Shown in pieces: positions 58,371-64,000 of a stretch of 64,000 nt of DNA (the stretch's first letter is position 1; every line of letters starts with the position of its first letter). This DNA is from Rifleibacterium sp035352635 (GTDB lineage Bacteria; Muiribacteriota; Ozemobacteria; Ozemobacterales; Ozemobacteraceae). The stretch is from positions 1 to 64,000 of the forward strand of contig DAOPYA010000002.1 of assembly GCA_035352635.1 (NCBI GenBank). Reading direction: 5' to 3'. The notes under the pieces were generated by a model, which saw nothing but the letters and a program-made list of their open reading frames with translations, was not told the origin of the DNA and made no database searches. A program made the translations under genes and the position numbers.

Positions 58371-61343
58371 TCAGAGATCCTGGAGTTCATTTAGGGTAAT
58401 GGCTTCTTGAGAGTCTGGCAGTTCGATGGCGAATGATACCACGCTCGCTTTGTTTCTGATATGGTTGTATGAATCTTCATCGATTATGATGCAGGTGTGC
58501 CGGGCAAATTTGCTGCAAGATTCAAGCCAGGCGGCTTTTTGCAATGGCTCACCCAATACCGCAGCTTCAAGTTTGCCGGTTGCTGAACCCGTCAGGCCGG
58601 TAGTCACGGTGCCACTGGCAATCCCCACACCGTTATTAATAGTAAAAAGCCCTCTGGCGGCGCGGTCAGCATTGAAGGCCGTCAGGCGCCGTCGCATTTC
58701 GAGAGCCGCCCTGGCAGCGGCAAGAACTCTTTCCTGGCTGTTGTCTGCGAAGAATACCGCCTGAATGGCGTCACCGATCAGCTTATCGACCTGTCCACCC
58801 TGCTCTTCGATTGCCGGGCACATCAGTGTGAAATAACTGTTCAGCATTTCGACGACCTCTTCGGCGCTGTGAGTCTCGCTGATGCTGGTGAAGCTTCTGA
58901 TGTCAGAAAGAAGAATAGTCGCTTCTCTTCTGATCGGTTTGTTTTTAATATTTTCGCCGGTTTTAACTGCCTCTGCTGCCGTTTGCGAGACCAGTTGCAG
59001 CATTTTTCTGCGCTCGAGAAGACCGATTTTCATGCTGTTGAATGAAGCGGCCAGGGAATCAAACTCGTCACCGGTTCGTAGATCGATATGCCAGTCGTAA
59101 CGGTTGTTTTCGATATTACTGAGTGCTTCCAGGAAAGGGGGAACAGGCATCAGGATAATTCTTGAAATGCCCGCCGCCAGAGCCAGACAACTGATTATGC
59201 CGATCAGTGCGAACAGCAGGGTTCCGGAAACTTCTGAAATTTTACCGGCAGGTGGGGTGATGCGGGCGATGACGAAGACAGTGCGCTCGAGTATGGTGTC
59301 GGTTACCAGCAGGTGTGGCGGATTGAGATGCAGGTTGTTGACCGTGCTGGTGTCGGAATTGCTGTAAAGTGCATCTGCGGCAGCAAAGGGCATTAATGGA
59401 GGGTTTTGCCCTGCGAAAGGGTTGTAGCGGTCAGAGAGGCGACGCTCATAGAACTCACTGATCGAAAAAAAGTCGATTTCGATACGGTGATTCTGCATGG
59501 TAAAGCGGTTTTTGAAACTGCCACAGGCATTTATTTCATCAATGATTCTGGTGGTGAGAAGGCTGTTGGAAACCAGGCATAACAGCCCTGTCAGACGCTG
59601 TGGTGTTCGCAAAAAAAACACAGTCAGCAGATCGCGGCGCGTCAAAATCGTGGCATTCGTCAGGTTTGCCTGGTTGCTGAACAGATTATTGAAAAATTCG
59701 GGCGAAACGATTTCTTCAACAATCCCGCTGGCAAAGTCGGCCACCTGTGCTATTTTCTGGCGCCCGGCCTCAGAAAGGTGAGAAAATGCGCCCAGATGCA
59801 GCAGGGCCTGCTTGAAAGCACCCGATAAGACATTGGGAAGCTCATTTTTTCGAAAGCGTTCCTCGGCTCTCTGACCGCGGTAGAATTCGCGGTCAAGGCC
59901 TGCAGAATAGAGATAAAAATTGTCAAAATGCTTCTTGAACCCCGAGGAACCTTCTTTGAAGAAAAACCGGTCGACATAATTGCCCCAGCTTTCTGGTGAC
60001 ATACCGGCCAGTACCTGGCTGACATGATACATGAGCAGTTGCTGACGGTAGCGTTGCAGGCGAAATGCGATCTCGCTCTCCCTGAGCTTCTGTTTTACAA
60101 GGTGAATGACGTGTTGCGACTCAACTTCACGGCTGGTTCTGCTATTGGCGGCTCCCAGCCATGCCAGCCCCGAAAGGGGCAGAAACATGCTGACAAAAAA
60201 CGCTGCAGTAATCAGCCTTGATAGACTGGTACGCATATTGTTTCTGCCAAGACTGGTGCCCGCCGCCAGCAAAAAGGTGCATGAGAGAAAAACGAGAATC
60301 GCCAGATTCAGGCGGCCGACATGAGCCTTGAATGCCTTGCGCGACATATCTATTGAAATTGACAGTTTGATAACCAGATTGCCAGTCTGATCAGGCGATT
60401 CCGGGCGCTTAAAGCCTACTCTGAACAATTCGGGCAGTTCCATGAGCATCGAAAGCTGACCGGTTTCCTCGAAAAAACAAGGTAAGTGTCTCTGGTTCGT
60501 TCGCCCCGTGGTGATTCTAATTTCCGAATCTGAAAAGTCAGAGCAGATTTTTCTTAAAATCGGTTCGGGTGATTGCATGCTGCCGAGAATGCCGACCAGA
60601 ATATGATTGCCCTGACCCTTTGCGAAAGGCGGCCGCATACTGACAAGATAGAGGCGTTCGCGGTAGAGCCCCGAAAAGGAATTGTAGAGAAACCAGAAAT
60701 GCGTGTTGAAATGATAAAAAATGCCGAGATAGTCAGAAAAAAAACTGAATCTTTCAAAGGTTCGCAGTTCCCTTGGCTCATCTTCGTTATAGGTCGAGCG
60801 CTCGTTGAGAAACTTGCAGATTTTCGAAAATTCCTGACGATACGGCCCGACTGGGTCTTGATCAGTATGGCTGGCATCGACGAGATACAGGCCACAGTGT
60901 TGCGGATCAGGGTGCAAACCCATAACAAAAGCAGGTCTGATACCGCTGTGGTTGCTGAGAAACAGGCTAAAAGAAGCGAGCTGGCCCATAATATCTCCAT
61001 CGAAATCAGGAAGCGCCCGGGCAAGGGGCAACGAAGCCAGCGGTTCATGATTGTCACTGCTGATGATATTTTCGTAGGCAGCCCTGTAGTAGTCAAGGTT
61101 CAACAGTTTTTTGAGTATCTGTTCTGGCTCAAGGCGTGCCTCAAGTTCGTGTGCTCTTGTCATCAACTGGTCTCTGCCGATCGAAACGAGCTGCTCTTCT
61201 TCCTGTTTGAAGGTGTCGAGATAAAGGTTGCGCCCGGCCAATACCGGTACAAAAATGGCAATCACCCAGAGCAGCACCGGCGCCATCTTTATAAAAGGGC
61301 TGCGGTTGATCTGCAGAGTGACGAATTCAGATGATGATTTCAT
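58371..61343 (-). CDS. Giant membrane cyclase, second 'C1-like' half (metal site intact)
   Basis: A 990-residue protein: membrane helices at about 20-38, 345-365, 378-397 and 708-728 around two outer domains, then HAMP and a class III cyclase domain (about 800-965). It keeps both metal Asp residues (LLSDIRSF, Asp814; LIGDAIQ, Asp858) and Lys854. The C-terminal half of the site is lost: the Thr is Ala928, the Asn is Gln935 and the Arg is Trp939 (in LEAAVLGEPLQKAAWLE). By itself it should be inactive. Its first 17 bases overlap the end of the upstream gene, whose product keeps Thr/Asn/Arg but has lost the first metal Asp. The pair looks like an obligate heterodimer, like the pair at 44460-50431 but in the opposite gene order. 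Confidence 0.85.
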   Translation of the reverse strand: MKSSSEFVTLQINRSPFIKMAPVLLWVIAIFVPVLAGRNLYLDTFKQEEEQLVSIGRDQLMTRAHELEARLEPEQILKKLLNLDYYRAAYENIISSDNHEPLASLPLARALPDFDGDIMGQLASFSLFLSNHSGIRPAFVMGLHPDPQHCGLYLVDASHTDQDPVGPYRQEFSKICKFLNERSTYNEDEPRELRTFERFSFFSDYLGIFYHFNTHFWFLYNSFSGLYRERLYLVSMRPPFAKGQGNHILVGILGSMQSPEPILRKICSDFSDSEIRITTGRTNQRHLPCFFEETGQLSMLMELPELFRVGFKRPESPDQTGNLVIKLSISIDMSRKAFKAHVGRLNLAILVFLSCTFLLAAGTSLGRNNMRTSLSRLITAAFFVSMFLPLSGLAWLGAANSRTSREVESQHVIHLVKQKLRESEIAFRLQRYRQQLLMYHVSQVLAGMSPESWGNYVDRFFFKEGSSGFKKHFDNFYLYSAGLDREFYRGQRAEERFRKNELPNVLSGAFKQALLHLGAFSHLSEAGRQKIAQVADFASGIVEEIVSPEFFNNLFSNQANLTNATILTRRDLLTVFFLRTPQRLTGLLCLVSNSLLTTRIIDEINACGSFKNRFTMQNHRIEIDFFSISEFYERRLSDRYNPFAGQNPPLMPFAAADALYSNSDTSTVNNLHLNPPHLLVTDTILERTVFVIARITPPAGKISEVSGTLLFALIGIISCLALAAGISRIILMPVPPFLEALSNIENNRYDWHIDLRTGDEFDSLAASFNSMKIGLLERRKMLQLVSQTAAEAVKTGENIKNKPIRREATILLSDIRSFTSISETHSAEEVVEMLNSYFTLMCPAIEEQGGQVDKLIGDAIQAVFFADNSQERVLAAARAALEMRRRLTAFNADRAARGLFTINNGVGIASGTVTTGLTGSATGKLEAAVLGEPLQKAAWLESCSKFARHTCIIIDEDSYNHIRNKASVVSFAIELPDSQEAITLNELQDL

Positions 61344-64000
61344 AAGTTTTTACCGGCAGAGATTTTCCCTTGATGGCAATTTCGCCATAAAAGCGGCTCG
61401 CAAAAGAATGCCCCGCTTGTTTCATTGTTTCTTCATCTATGAGAATATGACTTTCAGAGCCAAAGTGCGAAGCGGCTTCGAGTCGCGCCGCCAGATTGAC
61501 CCGGTCGCCGATCACCGTATAGTCGAGACGACTTTGGTATGAGCCGATGCGGCCAGAAATGACTTCGCCGCTCGAGATGCCTATGCCCAGCCTGATACCC
61601 GGCAACTGGTTTTCAATAAGTGCACGGTTAAGAGTGCCCAGGCTGGAAATTATGTTGCCTGCGGCCATACAGGCGCAACTGGCGGCCGTATTGCCGCCTG
61701 CGGCCGGTTCAGCAAAAACGGCCATTATCGCGTCGCCAATGTATTTGTCAATTTGGCCGCCTGTGCCTTTCAGGCATTCTTCAGCACATGAAAAATACTG
61801 GTTCAGCAGTCGAAAAAGTTCTTCAGGGGTCAGGATCGTGTTAAGCCGGCTGAAATCGCAGATGTGGATAAAAACGATGCTGCGCTTAACCTTCTGTGGG
61901 GCAATGTCGATGTGCTCGCGACTCTCTGAAACGATTATTTCAGCGGCTTCTCGAGAAATAAACCTTTCAAGCTGCTCTCTTTCCCTGATTTGCTCATTCA
62001 TGTTGTTGAATTCTGAGGTCAGATGAGACAATTCGTTTTTAAAACTGTTTTTGATCTGAACCGGGGTTCCCGCGCCAGTAAGCTTTGCTGCGCTCAGCAA
62101 TGTTTCGATTGGTGGCGTGAATAATCCGGTTAGAATACTGACCAGAATGCTGAGCAACATCAATATGTAAAAAAGGATTCCGGTGATTATTGCCAAAGTC
62201 AGGGATTCGTAACTGCCAAGTTTGCTCATGCGGCATTCAGCTATGGCGATCAACGGGTAACCTGCCATCTTTCTGGCTGCTGTGACAATTGGTGTTCCAT
62301 CGGCTTCGACGCTGAAAGTTTCGCGTTCTGCTTTTCCAAGAGCCAGTCGGTGGGCCATTTCAATGGTTCTCTGACCGGCAGGTCGAGTTGCTGGCCATAT
62401 CTTGTTCATGTCGGGGGTGGTGCACCTCAGATCAAAGCAACTGATGACGGTGGTTTCAATAAGCCCTTCTTCTGTCTTCTGTCTGAAGAAGGCAGGCTGT
62501 CTTGCCATTTCGTCGATGATCAGGTGTGCCAGTTCGCGAATATCCTGAATTAACAACAGAACTGCGCCATGCCTGCCCGTTGCTGATTGTTGAGGCAACA
62601 TTTTGTAGTTCATCATCCGGAAATTGCCGAAATCCTGTTTTGAGGTTTGTGAGGTTCCTTCATAGCTGCAGAAATTATCGACATCAATCGGCGGAAATAT
62701 TTCGGCCATGGCCAGCAGTTTTTTGCCTCTTGAATCAGCCTGCAGGTTTTTTAGAAAAGAATCCTGCAACAGCCGCATATATTGAAAAAACCTGATAATC
62801 GAAGCATAGACGAATTCGCGTGTAATTTGCAGTTTCTTTTCGAGCTTGATTACATAAATCTTTTCGTAATCGAGGCTTTCGATCAGCATGCCGTCGTTGC
62901 GCAGCAGGCCAATTCCAGAGAATGTTTTATCCAGGCCTGTTTGGAGCATGTGCTGCAACTCAGATTTGCTTGATGAGCAGGCGACTTCCCGCATTTTGTT
63001 GATAAAAGCCTGAAAGCCTGAATAATGCGCCTGGTCTCCAGACCTGACCGCCAGTTCCAGTTGCTTGAGATGATTCTTCAGCTGCATTCCCACCTGTTGC
63101 TGGCGGCGCAAAAAGTCACGTTTTATGTGCCGGTGCATGTAAAAGACAAAGGTGGTGGTTGGCAGGATTGTTGCCAGCAGCACAGAAAGAAACAGTCTGG
63201 TGCGTATATTTACATGCATATTGCCCTGTTGATGAAAATTTCTGGTCAACAGCAATGTCAGGCAAAGAAACAAAAAGATGACGAAGCCGGGCCGCACCGG
63301 GTATTCCTGATTCACAAAGGTTTGATGTGGTGCTGTGATTTCGAAGTGTGGGTAAATTGCCGGCCGATAGGTCATGATGCCCCGTTGATGCAGCGATTTA
63401 AGAATATCGCGGTTTTTGAACGACCCAGTGGTCAAAAGGGCAAAATCGACTGGGCCATAGAGTTTTAGCGTGCCGTCGATGTCTTCATGAATGAATGGAA
63501 AAGGGTTGGCTGGCAGCATTTTGAGTCTGAAAGTGAAGTCTGAGTCTGCCAGTTGTCGGGTGGCCAGAGAAAAACTGTGGGCCAGCATGTTTTCTGCTTC
63601 GCGAAAAATTGCGAGATAACTGAATATGGTTTTGCCATCGGCAGACTTCACAAGTCTTCTTGCCGAAAAAATACGATTTCCGCCAGCCATATCGCTGAAG
63701 CCGATGCTAAAATCATCGTCAGCATTCAATGGATCAAAATAACTTCCAAAAACGGCTGTAGCAATACTTCTGAAAATTCTGCGGCTGGCGACGCTCATGG
63801 GTTTTGGGCTGCCGGTGGCCACATTGCGATATTCTTTCATGAGCTCGCGGGCGGCACGCAACCCTGGTCTGGGGTAATCAGGAACCCGAACCGGATCCAT
63901 GAAGATTCTGGTGCTTTGCAGATCGGATTCGCAGGTTATCAGTAACAGCAGATCGTGGTTCATTTGTCGGCTGAAGAGGCGTTGCAGTCTTCCGGCTACC
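61327..64000 (-). CDS. Giant membrane cyclase, second 'C2-like' half (5' end outside window)
   Basis: The frame is open to the right edge: twelve more in-frame codons precede the ATG at 63963, and paralogues have a membrane helix ahead of the homologous stretch, so the true start is outside. About 890 residues are visible, with helices (VIFLFLCLTLLL, LFLSVLLATILPTTTF and LAIITGILFYILMLLSILV), two outer domains, HAMP-like linker and the cyclase domain. In that domain the first metal Asp is His (codon 61864-61866, in VFIHICDF), aligned without a gap by the following Phe and Pro. The second Asp and Lys (IDKYIGDAIM), Thr (LDYT), and Asn and Arg (VNLAARLE) are kept. Its stop overlaps the start of the partner gene by 17 bases. 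Confidence 0.83.
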   Translation of the reverse strand, partial: VAGRLQRLFSRQMNHDLLLLITCESDLQSTRIFMDPVRVPDYPRPGLRAARELMKEYRNVATGSPKPMSVASRRIFRSIATAVFGSYFDPLNADDDFSIGFSDMAGGNRIFSARRLVKSADGKTIFSYLAIFREAENMLAHSFSLATRQLADSDFTFRLKMLPANPFPFIHEDIDGTLKLYGPVDFALLTTGSFKNRDILKSLHQRGIMTYRPAIYPHFEITAPHQTFVNQEYPVRPGFVIFLFLCLTLLLTRNFHQQGNMHVNIRTRLFLSVLLATILPTTTFVFYMHRHIKRDFLRRQQQVGMQLKNHLKQLELAVRSGDQAHYSGFQAFINKMREVACSSSKSELQHMLQTGLDKTFSGIGLLRNDGMLIESLDYEKIYVIKLEKKLQITREFVYASIIRFFQYMRLLQDSFLKNLQADSRGKKLLAMAEIFPPIDVDNFCSYEGTSQTSKQDFGNFRMMNYKMLPQQSATGRHGAVLLLIQDIRELAHLIIDEMARQPAFFRQKTEEGLIETTVISCFDLRCTTPDMNKIWPATRPAGQRTIEMAHRLALGKAERETFSVEADGTPIVTAARKMAGYPLIAIAECRMSKLGSYESLTLAIITGILFYILMLLSILVSILTGLFTPPIETLLSAAKLTGAGTPVQIKNSFKNELSHLTSEFNNMNEQIREREQLERFISREAAEIIVSESREHIDIAPQKVKRSIVFIHICDFSRLNTILTPEELFRLLNQYFSCAEECLKGTGGQIDKYIGDAIMAVFAEPAAGGNTAASCACMAAGNIISSLGTLNRALIENQLPGIRLGIGISSGEVISGRIGSYQSRLDYTVIGDRVNLAARLEAASHFGSESHILIDEETMKQAGHSFASRFYGEIAIKGKSLPVKTYEIII

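Noticed and set aside
1..64000. CRISPR arrays, tRNA or rRNA genes, prophage
   Set aside because: I found no regularly spaced direct repeats, cloverleaf-like sequences, rRNA segments or phage structural genes.

Overview
The window reads as chromosomal DNA from a diderm, probably anaerobic or facultative bacterium. Supporting signs are OmpH/Skp-like periplasmic proteins, lipoproteins, type IV pilin-like proteins, a Tat translocase subunit, a membrane polyferredoxin and an oxygen-sensitive type of radical SAM activase. The mix of HEAT and TPR proteins, MoxR/FtsH-type ATPases and many sensor-linked class III nucleotide cyclases is reminiscent of deep-branching groups such as Candidatus Riflebacteria/Ozemobacteria, but no rRNA or ribosomal marker is present, so this is only a guess. 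I see no tRNA, rRNA or CRISPR array.

Layout. 0-7 kb: a minus-strand cluster (TPR protein, small secreted protein, two tandem OmpH-like proteins, a very large secreted protein cut by the left edge), then a Lys-rich small secreted protein. 7-16 kb: hybrid sensor kinase, papain-like lipoprotein, NSS-family sodium symporter, CigR/RcnB-like protein, and a NapH-NapG-like polyferredoxin next to a DUF362 protein with a Tat signal. 16-27 kb: tatC followed by a tightly coupled eight-gene operon built around an FtsH-like AAA+ protease, a MoxR/RavA ATPase and a vWA-like partner. This matches the FtsH-vWA-MoxR 'ternary' conflict-system type, here with a radical SAM activase inside. 27-32 kb: M30-like metalloprotease, small secreted protein, and an amidohydrolase fused to a CYTH domain. 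32-44 kb: GAF-GAF cyclase, HEAT membrane protein plus ECF sigma factor, facing an anti-sigma/FecR protein, a lipoprotein and three pseudopilins; then a DHH phosphoesterase and a Sel1 protein. 44-64 kb: four giant membrane cyclases in two tandem pairs, plus a dCache cyclase, a secreted DNase I-fold protein, a poly-Ser protein, a methyltransferase and a long-form urocanate hydratase.

The most striking result is in the cyclases. Six class III cyclase domains are present. Two (32113-34458 and 53939-56020) have a complete catalytic set. The other four form two adjacent pairs in which the partners have lost complementary catalytic residues. In each pair one protein keeps both metal-binding Asp residues but lacks the transition-state Arg (and in one case the Asn), while the other keeps Lys/Thr/Asn/Arg but lacks one or both metal Asp. 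This is the C1/C2 division of labour of mammalian membrane adenylyl cyclases, here on separate, co-encoded polypeptides, and it appears twice with opposite gene order.

Two copies of a small inverted-repeat-bounded mobile element (MITE-like), each with its own target-site duplication, lie in opposite orientation at 16.1 and 31.8 kb, on either side of the tatC/ternary-system block.
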